Shown one piece after another: positions 11,660 through 24,070 of a DNA stretch of 64,000 nt. Below the pieces are notes generated by a model. The model searched no databases, was not told the DNA's origin, and saw only the letters and a program-made list of their open reading frames with translations. Position 1 is the stretch's first letter; the number at the start of each line of letters is the position of its first letter. The stretch spans positions 444,943,793-445,007,792 of the forward strand of contig NC_053037.3 in NCBI RefSeq assembly GCF_002575655.3. The letters run 5' to 3'. Made by a program: the position numbers and the translations under genes. The DNA is from Aegilops tauschii subsp. strangulata (lineage: Eukaryota > Streptophyta > Magnoliopsida > Poales > Poaceae).

Positions 11660-11664
11660 CTTCT

Positions 11665-12080
11665 TTTCTCCAACAAGATTTTTATTGGTTTCCTGGTTTC
11701 CTCTTGGCCGAGGAACATTTTTTCATTTTCTCCATAACAGATGCTTTTTATTGACTAACATCTAGAGGACACAAAACACGATACATATACACCCGACCTT
11801 TACATGACTAGGATGCACACAACCAACAGTAATGGACATATACAAAGTATCACAAAAGCAAAAAAAACACAAAGTATTTCAAGACATGATATATGCCTAA
11901 ACGAAGGAAAACAAAACAAAAGCAAGAGAAAAAAAGAGCAATTATGATCCATACTGAGAAGGTGTTGATGCAATGCAGACAATCTCTAGCGCAATGTAGT
12001 AAAAAAATTACTTATGTACAAGACCAAGACCAATACAAAGATGCATACAAGGTTAGATCTGATTGTTACCAACTCGAAAT
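11665..12080. other. Unassigned AT-rich stretch
   Basis: No convincing gene. On the minus strand, bases 12060-12080 read TTGGTAACAATCAG, a weak likeness to an iMet primer site, so part of this stretch may be the 5' leader of the copia LTR that follows. Confidence 0.4.
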
Positions 12081-13835
12081 TGCAGCGGACGAAGATTTGG
12101 TTAAGATTTTTGGCGTAGATTCGTGCAACTAGGATTTACAACCTCCCAACAGCGAGATTTTTCTCCCCCGGACAAAGATCGAAAAGTACGATCTCTCTGC
12201 TGAGTTGCACGCATAGGGTGTCAATGATCCGACAATGCTTTGCCGTCCAGAACTAATCATTGTCGAAGACTAGGGAAGGGTGGAGCAGCCTTATGGCAGA
12301 ACAAAACTATTGCATTGAGAAACAAGAGGGGGGGGGCAGATCAATGCATGCCGAATGTGGTGCCTAATATGGTGTGCTTTTGATGGTTTCCCTCCTCCTC
12401 TATTTATAGATGGAGAAGTGGAGGCGGCATGGAAGGAGGCAGCCCCTAAGGGGGCCCTCTCAACCAATGGTTGCCCCAAAAGCCCCCTCTCCGAAATTGC
12501 CATATGCAAAGGGGGTGGGGGGAGCTGCCCCCAAGCCCCCCATTGGCTGCCACATGCAAAGGGGGCAGGGCTGCCCACAAATCCCCTCCTCCATGGCCAC
12601 CACTTGCAAGGGGGTGGATGCCCCCAAAGACCCCCCTCCATGGCCGCCACATGCAAGGGGGTGGCTTCCCCCAAAGCCCCCCTCCATGCCAAGCGGCGGC
12701 CTCTTGGCACCTTCTAGAAAATTCTGTGAGGTCCCAGAATTTTTCCAGAATCCTCCCAATATTTTCATATGCATTCATGAACTTTTCTGGCGTCCTATTT
12801 TTTTTGTAGTTTTCTCCGAAACTCTTCCGGTTATTCAGAATCACTTCCGGTTCTCTCTTTGAGACATTTTCAATGTCTCCAAAACTTTTCTAGTGACTTT
12901 CCCCAGGCTCGTAACCCACCAGTACTGAGCAGATCGATGGCTCTTAAGCATGTGACCCTACAGGTTCAGTGAAGTATAGACATGACCAGAACTCCTTCCG
13001 ATCAATGATTAATAGCGGATCATGGACATCCATACTGACCCCTATACCTACATGAATGATATTCGAGTGAACCTGTAGTTACCATGTACTATTCATTTTG
13101 CTTCGTGATATGTTAGAAAATCCGAGGTGAGATTTATCGGCATCCTCATGAATCAACAACTTGTTCACCATGCTAGTTCACTTGTCGTCAGTTTTGTTCT
13201 CTTTTTCTCGTTCCCGTGTTCCATCATCCCCGTGATCAAATCACATCGTGTGTGGCTTGACAATGATGGATACCATTATAGAGAAAGGTCCCTAAGAATA
13301 TCTCTCCATTGTTGGAGGAGCAAATCCCAGTCTTGAGCTATCTAGTCCCTTGTCATATCTCTCCGATGAACTCGCAAGTTGTTGTTATGATCACCCTATT
13401 ACATTTGATGCTTGACGAACCCCAAAGTGCATCATCTACTATGAAGAACTTGATACTCTCATGGTCTAAGGAATTGTGCAAACGTTAATGTCACTGTGTC
13501 ATTTGGGTTGAAAGGATCTCATAGTATAACAATCATTTGGATCTATTTAACACAAGTGTTCTTCTAACATTGTGTCCTCAAAGTTGTTGACATACTAACG
13601 TATGCCCATGATCAAGAAAATAGAACCATCATGCAACACTTGATCTAGTCTTAGAGGCAAGACTTATAATCCATTTTACCTTTATTATTCCACACATGCA
13701 TATGGGTTTTCCTCTGAGCCTCTTGGAAATACAAACTTGAGAACCATTGCAATTATAGCACATGACATAAACATAATTACGAACACACAAATAAATAATA
13801 ACATTTATTATTGCCTCTAGGGAATATTTCCTTCA
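12081..13835 (-). mobile_element. Copia LTR, minus strand (start TGAAGGAAATATTCCC)
   Basis: The right edge is firm: the minus strand starts TGAAGGAAATATTCCCTAG and continues AGGCAATAATAAATG, a hallmark of the BARE-like LTR start. The left edge (TGCAGCGGACGAAG at 12081) is the best TG, but is uncertain. No TSD was found for either edge choice, so it may be a 5' LTR with its body lost or displaced. Confidence 0.7.
12472..12695 (+). repeat. GC-rich minisatellite in the copia LTR, about 4.5 units of 47 bp
   Basis: Each unit runs GCCCCCAAAG-CCCCCCTCC-ATGGC-GCCAC-ATGCAAGGGGGTGG. Units begin near 12473, 12529, 12574, 12621 and 12669. All six frames are open because the units are GC-rich and stop-poor, which gives false ORFs on both strands. 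Confidence 0.85.
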
Positions 13836-14539
13836 CAGTATGTATGTGGACATGACCACGTTACTGAAGATCGTGCAAACATGAAGGAGGTAGTGCAGCC
13901 TCCAACAGCTGTCTTTAGAACCAATAGCATCCATCGACGCAGGTCATGAATGAACTAACGAGAAAGCAGGCCACAAAAATTCCCCCTTGGGAACACTTCA
14001 ACGATCTCATACCAACATCGCAAGTGTACGCAAGTGGTAAATCTAGACAGGACAATCTGCCCCAGACATTACACAACAAGTCGTCACTCATCACCATGGC
14101 CACTATCTTTCACCACCAACTCTGTCGAGCATGTTGCTCCATGGCCTGTCCGTCCGCATCATCGACTTGCATCACCACACAACCATCGACGCCACGATGG
14201 ATCACCGCTACCCTCCGTCATATAAGTATTTCCAATATATGTTGGGCTCCGTCGAACATGAGGAATAAGGCTACATTTAGGCCTAATGAAATCATGCAAA
14301 CAAAATTATGTCATCTTGCTTAACGCAATTGTTTGCATTTACACTTAAAGTTTGATAGGTGCAGGGAGGGTCTTGGCCTTCAAACGATTATTAGCTATAG
14401 ATACATGGAGGGTCCCCGTCTATAGAACTATGGACATACTACGTATATAATGTCAACACACATGACATATAATCTAGCATGAGCACGAGACATTTCATTT
14501 TGCACTCTCTCACATAACTATGTTACTTGTCCCTTCTAT
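13836..14539. other. Unassigned degraded sequence
   Basis: No intact gene. A short segment near 14300-14330 (TATGTCATCTTGCTTAACGCA) resembles the middle of the gypsy LTR at 8950, so this is probably old LTR debris. Confidence 0.4.
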
Positions 14540-14880
14540 TGTATTGGAGATTTACACTTGGTGAAACTATGAACCCTAGTCTAGCTTTTAGCATAAGAAT
14601 CACCTTCCAACAACTTTATACGTAGTTTTATTTCCAGTTATATTTTATTCTGAAGTACAAAAATATTATCTATAATAATATATTTCATTTAGCTTGTACA
14701 ACTAGCAATGTTAGCATGGTTAACATCCTTGTTGATATTGTTGGGGATACAAGTGAAGTTTTATTTGTGTTGTAGAGTTTACCCCCTATTGCGGAACCCA
14801 TTACCTCCACAAACTGATCCATGGTTTCTCAATGAGGAAAAGTTACTGATTGGTACAACCTCCTGTGCTTAGGATCCAAC
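14540..14880 (+). mobile_element. Degenerate gypsy LTR 3' end
   Basis: The order TTTACACTTGGTGAAACTATGAACCCTAG, then a T-rich stretch, then TTGTTGGGGATACAAG parallels 1690-1905 of the window (ACTTGCACTAGTGAAAGTATGAACC ... GTTGGGGACACAAGAG). Many differences show it is old. Confidence 0.5.
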
Positions 14881-15905
14881 TCATTTTTGGGCTATTTACC
14901 TAGCAATCAACACTTCTCGTCCTAGCTTGAAGGACGCCGCACCGTCGGCATAGAAGAAAGTTCACCCTAGAACCCAAATGAGCCATCATCGAGAAAGATG
15001 TCTAGGGGGGCCCAACTGGACTGCCCTTTGCACTAACCAAGCCCCACACTAGACCTACCACTTGCCCACGTCACTGCCGCATGTTGACGCAATCTACTGA
15101 TTGAAGACACAGAAACTGAGAAGATGCGGGGAAGGCAGAATGACTCATTCACTACGGAAAAGAGCCAGACTTGTTGGAACACCAGGCTCTCAACAACCCA
15201 GGCACACCACTATAGCCATAGAGGGGAATCCTTTTCCCCTCTTGCGTAGGCTTGAAGGCGATGACCCTTTGACATATAATGCCGCAAACTAAAGTGATAA
15301 CCGGATTCCATAGCTCCCGGGTTTATCGCTGTGCAAAATTGATCATGACAATAGAAGAGCCACCACTGACAACCACCTGGATCGCCCCAATTCGACAGAC
15401 CCCGTACGGTTCATAGAAGGCACCTCCAAGGAGGGAACAACACTGGAGCTTCGTTGTTGAAAAAAACCATTATTTTCACCCAAACAACAAGGGTGTACGG
15501 TGGAGAAGCGGACTTAAATAACACATTCATGAAGGTTATGGACACCTATAGCACCGCCATTGTCATGGTCACCGCTAATAGCCAAATGTTTCTGCCAGGC
15601 CCGAGCTCCCTAGCACCTCTATCCAACCATCATCTAACTTCGATGTGCAGAGACACTGGTGATCATATCTGGAGGATGAGAGAAAGACACTTGTGGCTGG
15701 TCTCCTCCAAAAAGACACATAACTGAAGGGGATCCAAGACACCACAGACTCCAACCATCGGCTCCTCGCCGCCCACATAGACCGAGAGAACCCATGTAAG
15801 CACCCGTAGAAGCCTTCTATCGAAGGGACAACACTGCCATCATCATCCGGGGCCGTTTCCCTAGTTTCTAGTATCCCCCATGATGGTGTCCTTGACTAGG
15901 GGGTG
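14881..15905. other. Unassigned degraded sequence
   Basis: Contains scattered short ORFs (the longest near 15454-15726) without recognisable motifs. The end (GATGGTGTCCTTGACTAGGGGG, 15881-15902) resembles an LTR-boundary phrase common in Triticeae gypsy elements. I cannot assign it. Confidence 0.4.
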
Positions 15906-16909
15906 TGATACATCTCCAACGTATCTATAATTTTTTGTTCCATGCTGTTATAGTATCAATCTTGGATGTTTTATATACATTTACAAGCAACTTTATACTC
16001 CCTCCGTCCAGAAATACTTGTCGAAGAAATTGATGTATCTAGACATATTTTAGTTCTAGATATATCCATTTTTATCCATTCCCCGACAAGTATTTCGGGA
16101 TGGAGGGAGTATCATTTTTTGGGACTAACCTACTAACTTAGTGCCCAGTGCCAGTTGTTGTTTTTTCTTATTTAACTTTGCAGAATATTAGTACCAAACA
16201 AAGTCCAAATGCCACGAAACTTTTTGGAGTTTTTTCTGGCAATAAGATACCTTGGAAGCTTCGAGAAGGAACGAGAAGACAAAGGAGTGGCCCACTAGGC
16301 ACCAGGGCGTGCCAGGGTCCTGGGGCACCATGGTACATAGTGGGGCCCACAAGCCTCCGTTTGACCTAACTCCACCTCTATAAATACTCTAAAATTAGGA
16401 AACCTACCAGGGAGTCCACAAAATACTTTTTCCACCGCTGCAAGCCTTTGTTCTCGGGAGATCCCATCTAGAGGCCCTTTCTGGCACTCTGCCAGAGGGG
16501 GAAACAATCACGAAAGAGTTCTTAATCATCCTTGCTGCCCCTCCGACGAGGCATGAGTAGTTTACCACAGAGCTATGGGTCCAGAGTTAGTAGCTAGATG
16601 GCTTCTTCTCTCTTTTTGATTCTCAATACAATGTTCTCCTTGGTGTTCTTGGAGATCTATTTGATCTAATAACCTTTTGCGGTGTGTTTGTTCGGATCCG
16701 ATGAATTGCGAGTTTATGATCTGATCTATTTAGGAATATTATTTGGGTTTTCTCTGAACTCTTTTATGCATGATTAATATAGCTTTGTATTTTCTCTCTG
16801 ATTTATTGGTTTGGTTTGGCCAACTAGATTGATTTATCTTGCCATGGGAAGAGGTGCTTTCTAATGGGTTCCATCTTGCGGTGCTCAATCCCAGTGACAG
16901 AAAGGGACA
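15906..16909 (+). mobile_element. 5' part of a gypsy LTR, cut by the next element
   Basis: Starts TGATACATCTCCAACGTATC and includes GGGACTAACCTACTAACTTAG and a later GTTTGGTTTGGCCAACTAGA. It ends where a second LTR begins at 16910, so that element inserted here (left TSD would be GGACA). A Stowaway MITE lies inside it. Confidence 0.75.
15998..16109. mobile_element. Stowaway MITE, 112 bp
   Basis: Terminal inverted repeats CTCCCTCCGTCC and GGATGGAGGGAG, flanked by TA on each side (15996-15997, 16110-16111). The ends extend inward as AGAAATACTTGTCG and CGACAAGTATTTC. It is non-coding, moved by mariner-type transposase in trans (family knowledge). It interrupts the LTR phrase that joins AACTTTATA to TCATTTTTTGGG. 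Confidence 0.95.
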
Positions 16910-17503
16910 TGATACGTCTCCAACGTATCTATAATTTTTGATTGTTCCATGCTATTATATTATCCATCTAGGATGTTTTATATGCATTTATATGCTATTT
17001 TATATTATTTTTTGGGACTAACCTATTAACCTAGAGCCCAGTGCCAGTTTCTGTTTTTTCCTTGTTTTTGAGTATCGCAGAAAAGGAAAACCAAATGGAG
17101 TCCAATTGACATGAAAATTGACGGAGATTATTTTTGGACCAGAAGAAGCCCACAGAGCACCGGAGATGGGCCAGAGGAGTCCCGAGGCACCCACGAGGGT
17201 GGGGGGCATGCCCTACCCCCCTGGGCGCGCCCCTACCTCGTGGCTGCCTTGGGGACCCCCCCGACTTGTTCCCGATGCCAACACCTCTTATATATACCCA
17301 AACTTCCAAAACATAACCTAGATCAGGAGTTCCGCCGCCGCAAGCCTCTGTAGCCACCAAAAACCAATCGGGACCCTGTTCCGGCACCCTGCCGGAGGGG
17401 GGATCCATCACCGGTGGCCATCATCATCCCGGCGCTCTCCATGACGAGGAGGGAGTAGTTCACCCTCGGGGCTGAGGGTATGTACCAGTAGCTATGTGTT
17501 TGA

Positions 17504-17534
<31 letters not shown>

Positions 17535-18610
17535 TTCTTGATTCGGCACGATCATGATGTATCGCGAGCTTTGCTATTATAGTTGGATCTTATGATGTTT
17601 CTCCCCCTCTACTTTCTTGTAATGGATCGAGTTCTCCCTTTGAAGTTATCTTATCGGATTGAGTCTTTAAGGATTTGAGAACACTTGATGTATGTCTTGC
17701 ATGTGCTTATCTGTGGTGACAATGGGATATTCACGTGATTCACTTGATGTATGTTTTGGTGATCAACTTGCGGGTTCCGTGACCTCGTGAACTTATGCAT
17801 AGGGTTGGCACACGTTTTTGTCTTGACTCTCCGGTAGAAACTTTGGGGCACTCTTTGAAGTACTTTGTGTTGGTTTGAATAGATGAATCTGAGATTGTGT
17901 AATTCATATCGTATAATCATACCCATGGATACTTGAGGTGACATTGGAGTATCTAGGTGACATTAGGGTTTTGGTTGATTTGTGTCTTAAGGTGTTATTC
18001 TAGTATGAACTCTAGGATAGATCGAACGGAAAGAATAGCTTCATGTTATTTTACTATGGACTCTTGAATAGATCGATCAGAAAGGATAACTTTGAGGTGG
18101 TTTCGTACCCTACCATAATCTCTTCATTTGTTCTCCACTATTAGTGTCTTTGGAGTGACGCTTTGTTGCATGTTGAGGGATAGTTATATGATCCAATTAT
18201 GTTATTATTGTTGGGAGAACTTGCACTAGTGAAAGTATGAACCCTAGGCCTTGTTTCCTAGCATTGCAATATCGTTTAAGCTCACTTTTATCGCTTGCTA
18301 CCTTTCTGTTTTTATATTTTCAGGTTACAAATACTCATATCTATCATCCATATTGCACTTGTATCACCATCTCTTCGCCGAACTAGTGCACCTATACAAT
18401 TTACCATTGTATTGGGTACGTTGGGGACACAAGAGACTCTTTGTTATTTGGTTGCAGGGTTGCTTGAGAGAGACCATCTTCATCCTACGCCTCCCACGGA
18501 TTGATAAATCTTAAGTCATCCACTTGAGGGAAATTTCCTACTGTCCTACAAACCTCTGCACTTGGAGGCCCAACAACGTCTACAAGAAGAAGGTTGTGTA
18601 CTAGACATCA
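16910..18610 (+). mobile_element. 5' LTR of a non-autonomous gypsy element, 1701 bp
   Basis: Same family as the LTR at 372-2082 (colinear, few changes). Starts TGATACGTCTCCAACG and ends TAGACATCA. A primer site at 18620 makes this a 5' LTR. It includes a TATA box (TTATATATA, 17288-17296), the palindromic module and a (TC)n tract. Confidence 0.9.
17191..17243. repeat. GC-rich palindromic module, copy 2
   Basis: CCACGAGGGTGGGGGGCATG to ACCTCGTGG. One core is changed to GGCATGCC, the other is GGGCGCGCC. It lies about 45 bp upstream of the TATA box. Confidence 0.85.
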
Positions 18611-18619
18611 AGCAGTTTC

Positions 18620-18637
18620 TGGCGCCGTTGCGGGGGA
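18620..18637 (+). other. tRNA-Asp-type primer binding site (one mismatch)
   Basis: TGGCGCCGTTGCGGGGGA lies 9 bases after the LTR. It is complementary to the 3' end of plant tRNA-Asp (expected TGGCGCCGTTGCCGGGGA), with one mismatch at base 13. Confidence 0.85.
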
Positions 18638-18735
18638 GGTGAGTGCTTGAAGGTACATTTTTAGATCTTGCAATCGAATCTTTTAGTTTCTTGTTTTCTC
18701 ACTAGTTTAGTCTATAAAAGAAAACTACCAAAAAA

Positions 18736-19336
18736 ATGGAATTAAGGGTGCCTCATATGCTTCATCTTTTTAATGTCTTTCGTGAAAATGATGGGAAGGA
18801 GAATTGTGCTCAAGTACTAGAAGAAGAGTGCATTAGAATGTTTGCCACTAAATCTTTGAATGATGAGCATGATTGAAATGTTGTTAGTACGAACTCTTTG
18901 AATATCCATAGTACTAATGATGATTGCACTAGTCATGATGAAAATGTCTCTTATAAGCATGTCAATTTTTGCGGAGTGCATAGAGTTTGCAAGTACACAC
19001 CAAATAGGGAAGATAGATTTTGCAAGAGGCATAAGTATTTAGAAACCAAATGGTTGCAAGAAAGGCTAGATGTTTGTGCTGAAAATTTAAATTTTCTTAA
19101 TCATCCTTGTGAACTTTGCAATGAAAGTGGTCATTTAATTATTCAATGCAAATTGTTTCATGATTGTATCGTGTCCAAAAATTGTGATGACTTGATTTCC
19201 CTTGCATATCATAATGAACTTAGTTTGCTTTTGGGTTATGAAGAAATGAAACGTATAACTAAAGATATGCCCGAATTTGTCCTTGATAAAGTTCTTGATT
19301 TTGATCTAGAAGAAATTTTTATGTATTGTGCGGTGA
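18736..19336 (+). pseudogene. Gag-like ORF with CCHC zinc knuckle, split by a solo LTR
   Basis: From ATG 18736 one frame runs to 19336, with a single in-frame TGA at 18874. It includes a zinc knuckle CELCNESGHLIIQC (C-X2-C-X4-H-X4-C), suggesting RNA binding. A Cys/His-rich stretch (CGVHRVCKYTP, FCKRHKYLE) comes before it. At 19337 the nested solo LTR cuts in; the target resumes at 24076 (or 24071 with the TSD copy), soon meets TGA and TAA, and fades out near 24250. There is no family name I can defend; it is a protein of non-autonomous Triticeae gypsy elements. Confidence 0.65.
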
Positions 19337-22300
19337 TGTGGGGACCCCGACTCATAAGTCGTGATCACCGAATGCACGTGTACAGTGATCCCAGAGATCA
19401 ATGCTCACTGAACACACAGAAGCTGAATAACAAGAGTCTTACATCCATACATACCGTACTACACAAGTAGGACCATTATGGTCAAGTCTTGAGTATAACT
19501 TCGCAGCGGAAATCTTCATCGATAACTTGGACCCATGCCATCTGCCTTAACCCTACAGGCATTCTGACTGGGAAGCGTCCTAGCTTGCATGTTCTTCACG
19601 AAGTATTCTTCATCATATCCTGTTCTTTCATGCCTGGCCAATAAAATAACCAGTGGCAAGCCAATGAGTACTTTGAATGTACTCGCAAGCAACCCAAGGG
19701 TGATAACAGGATTTATGCAAGGCACTACTGCTGAATTGGCATTTTTGCGGAAAGCTAGTTTTTCTCACGCAAGTATGATCAACATTTATCAAGGGTATGA
19801 ACGCGTCTGCAACAAGTATCAGGAGGTTACAGACATCAACATCGAGAGAGAGTTGTGAACAACTCATGCTCAAGCTCATCGTGACTTCCTCACGAATCAC
19901 GTCAACAGATTTACCAAACTATGTTGTTTTCCAGAAACATATGGACGTAGTCTAAGCAACACCACCCAACTGTCCTTGACCGTGGACACAGCTATTCGAA
20001 TAGTTTTACACTCTGCAGAGGTTGCACACTTTTCCCACAAGATCCGGGGAACTTCCGTGTCATCCACGACCCGCGGTACCTCAAGTACCCAGGGTAAGCA
20101 CCCGATCACTATCTTTCCCTAGACGACACTAACATAGAGTCCACTCGATTGGTAGTAACCCCCGTGCCCAACATTTCACATCTTAAAATTGTGGAGCCTC
20201 GCTCCCATATTCATCACATACCACTGGCACGGGGTACCAACGGTGTGTCCGGTACCCCATAAAAATGTTCTTGGCCGCCCTACCTGGCACGACCCCGTCC
20301 CGAGAGAGAGCACCAACTCTCCCCCGTCACTAGTAATGCGGGCTCCAAGCTAGTATCGGCCTAGGTAATCAGTAATGCCCTTTCCCATATAAGGGTAGAG
20401 TGGTTGCGCATGTAAGGTTGGGACAGTCGACAAATCTTAAATCTAATCCGTATCTGTAAACAACACTTTTATCAAGCCTCGGTACACTACTTCTCCACCA
20501 AGTAGTGACCTAGTTCATCATCATCTCCCAGGGGCATGAGTGGCACCCACTGGGGCTGTTTGCAAGTATGTCAAACCACACTTGTTTCTTTTCATGCATA
20601 ACCCTGACCCACTTGCGTAGCATCTACTTTAGCATCCTATCTACTCCCACCGGCATAACCCTCATAAGGAGGTAGGGTCATGCACAATGCAAGTATCAAC
20701 GAGGAAGTAACGGAGGCAACCCATCAAGGTGGTTACCACCTCATCATGATTCCGTTGCAACAACAATATGGTGCTATATGACATGCATAAAAAGGGTTTC
20801 ATAGACATGGTCAAAGGGCTGCTTGCCTAGTTCATCAGAGTCTTCAAGTCTTCAAATATCTCTGGTCCAACTCCAAGCATTTCGTCTACTTCGTCAACTA
20901 TCGTCGAAAGCAACCATAATAAGCAACACAACAAGGCAGAAAATAAAAGTGCTCTAAAAATATTAATTTGACTTTTCTAGGACATCTCTGGTTATATGAA
21001 AATTATCCAGAGTGGTTTCATTGGAATTTGGTCAGTGGATATTTCTAAACATTTTGATATGATGGAATCAAGGGGTTTATGGATTTGCAAGAAGTGTACA
21101 GAAACATATTTTTGAAAAATGAGCAAAGGCACCCATTTAACAAAGGATGATTTTAGAAGCATCTAGGAGTTGGTTTCACTGGATTTGGAGTTCAAATGAT
21201 TTTCCTATGAATTTGCAAAGTTGACAAGTATGAAGAAATGGCTCATTATTTTGTGTGGCACAGAAAGTATTAAGAAAAATGTTCATAAACCAAGTTATGA
21301 ACTTAGATACATCTAGGAATTTCAATGACTTTATTTAGATCAAATTTGAGCCCTCTGTGATTTTCTAAAGTTTATGACAGAAATGGAAAAGTAGGATTTC
21401 ATAAACATTTGTGAAGGAAATGTTTCTGGAAAAATGTGCAAACAGCACCATGTGATAGATAATGAATTTATAAACTAATAGAAATTTGAATCATCAAATT
21501 TGGATCTTATTTGAATATTTGGGAGATTTTACAAGTTTTACAGAAAAGAAAAAGGAGAAGGGCTCTGTGCCTGCTGGGCCAGAACAGCTGCAGCGCAGCA
21601 GGCCCAGCCAGAGAGGCGGCCCAGCGCACTAGTGCACGCGCGCGCCAGGTTTAAACCTGACGGGCGGGGCCGAGGCATCATCAGGAGAGAGAGGGGCGAT
21701 GGAGAGGAGAGGCTGACAGGCAGGGCCTGCCCGTCATCCCTAACCCCGCGATAGAGGGTCGACGAGCTCACCGGCGTCGATGCAGGGCACGACGAGGTCG
21801 GGCGAGGGTACGGCTGGACTCAGCGTCGAGTCGCCGTTCGGGTGGAGGTGGTTGCGGTCGCCGGGGTGGCCTGGTTCGCCGGCGACGAGGTCACGCGGTG
21901 GAGGAGCTTCGGGCGTCGACGGTTCCGGCCATTTCGGGCTGCAAAAGAAGCGGGGGAGAAAGGGGAAATGATCAGGGGTGCTTGGGGGTTCCAGATCGAG
22001 AGAGAATGGGGGCGGAGGAGGCCTGTACCGCGCGAACGCCGACGAGCCGAGGCGGCGGAGCTCGAGCTCGATCTCGAGCTCGGGTGGCTCTGGAGACAAA
22101 TGGATGGATTGGGAGGTAGATTGGGAGTGTGGGAGAGCGACAGGGAGCGAGAGAGAGGCTCGGGGTCGCCTTTTATAGGCTGGCCGAGGTCCACCGTAGG
22201 CGCGGCCTACGGGTGCCCGTAGGATCGGCTCGGGTGGCCGTTAGAGAGGGAATGGAGGGCTCGGGGGTGTTCGTGGGAGTGGTCTAGGGTGCCAGGGAGA

Positions 22301-24070
22301 GAGAGGAGGAGCGGGACGAGTTGCACGCGGCCACAGGAGCTGCACGAGCATTGGCCGAGCCGGGCGGCTCTGGGCACGCACCACAGGAGGTGAGGGAGAG
22401 GGAGAGACGAGGGGGCCAGCATGGTGGCGTGTTGCGGACGTCGAGGCACCTCGACTGGCGCGAGGGTGAGGCTCGAGGTGGGGGGAGCACGGCGTCAACG
22501 GTCGGGTGCTCTGCCAGGCGCTCCAGAGCGCGCAAATGGCCGGCATCCGCGGCTTTTCCGCGTGCACTCGCGCGTCCACTTGTGTCTAGGGGCTGCAGGG
22601 GGAAGTAAACAATGGGAAAGTGGCATGGGATGCCCAGGGGAGCCAGTAGAGTAGAGGAAGGGTCGGGAGAGAGTGAAAATTGCTGCTGTCCAAAGAAGAA
22701 AAATGGATCCCTGCCCCCCTTCATCATTGCCTCTCGGACAGGGAAGCACACCAGAGGTAGAGGGGGACTAGGAGAGGTTGGTGGTAAAAAGTAGAACTCA
22801 TGGAGATTAGTGGAAGTGGTCAAATTGGTGTTTTTAGAAAAATGGCAGAAGGTGTTTGTTGTTGATTTGGGAAAGAAGATGAACTCCTCTTGTCATAAGG
22901 CTTGACAGGGCCAAATGGCATGAGAAAACAAGTGGTTCCACCAAGATTAAGTCCATTTGGGCAAAGTTGCCAATGCAACTTTTGTAAACCCTAGAAATCA
23001 ACAGAAATGGACTTTTTTCAAGATTTAGTCATGCAAAGCTATTCTCCCTGATGCACCACTTGGTGTAGTGTCATCATTTGAGGTTCTGAACATGTCCACA
23101 AAAGTTGAGATCAAAAGGAGAAAGTTACCAATGTAGAGTTGTTCAAATTTGGTTCTGGACAGGAAGGGTTTTGGGGCACTTTGATCAATTTAACTTGTTC
23201 TCTAACTTGTGCCACTTGGTATAGATGAATAAATAGACCATTTTAGCATGTTCACAAGGTTTGTGAACATTTGGACATGTTTGACAGTGCAAAGTTGTTC
23301 AAACTTCAAAATGGACAGAAATGGTTTTGAGGGGATTTGATGATGTTATATTGTTCTCCAAGACATAAGACTTGGCAAGATCATCAAACATTTCATATGT
23401 GACATGCTAGAATTTTCTTGGAATTTTTGGGTAATATTTCCCTTGTAAATATTTCAAAAGCTTGAAATATCCAGAAAGGGGTTTTGAGGGATTTGACCAA
23501 TATTTTGAACATGACCATGTGTTGAAACTCTTATATATGGAAAATATATGTCCACTGAGTTTCCCTAGTTTTTTTCCCAAATATTTCTAAAGCATTAAAA
23601 TAATTTTAACCTATTAAAGACCATTTCTGGACTTAAGAAAAAGCCTTTAAATAAAATAGGAAAATAACTTCTAAAATTATATTTTTGTGGTTTCTAGGTG
23701 TCCTATATCTAATAGGAGTCAAATATATTTTTGGAAAGATTTTTACTGCCCTTAATTAAGTACTTGCAGTGCAAATCTCAATTCAGGGGTTTTTGGAAAA
23801 CTAATTTTTGAAAATACTTTTTGGCCAAATTATTTTTGTAAGAAAATTCTATCAGGTACTATACACATGGCATGATCATTGGTTCAAGAGTTTGGAGCAA
23901 GGAGAAGGAGTATAAGAGTTGGAGGATTTATTTGATTTTTAGAGCACTAGCAAACAACAGTCAAACATTCAATCATAGCAAAGACAAAAACACTCAAAAG
24001 TTTTTGTCAAACCACATTTTAGCATGATTTATTGACTTCAGTGTTGTGGCATGAAAATCAGGGTGTGACA
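19337..24070 (+). mobile_element. Solo LTR of a long-LTR gypsy family, 4734 bp
   Basis: Starts TGTGGGGACCCCGACTC and ends CAGGGTGTGACA. Perfect 5-bp TSD GGTGA at 19332-19336 and 24071-24075. I found no second copy of the termini inside and no primer site, so the whole 4.7 kb is one LTR. Such a length fits LARD-type families (Sukkula/Erika class, from memory). It has a GC-rich block (about 21560-22600), probably the promoter and leader region, between AT-rich flanks. ORFs in that block exist on both strands and are taken as chance. Confidence 0.85.

Noticed and set aside
12291..12862. ORFs of 100-150 aa in the copia LTR
   Set aside because: They are translations of the 47-bp minisatellite; five frames are open in the same place.
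21538..22823. Several overlapping ORFs of 75-180 aa on both strands
   Set aside because: They lie in the GC-rich block of a solo LTR, have no motifs, and overlap in many frames, as expected from GC-rich, stop-poor DNA.
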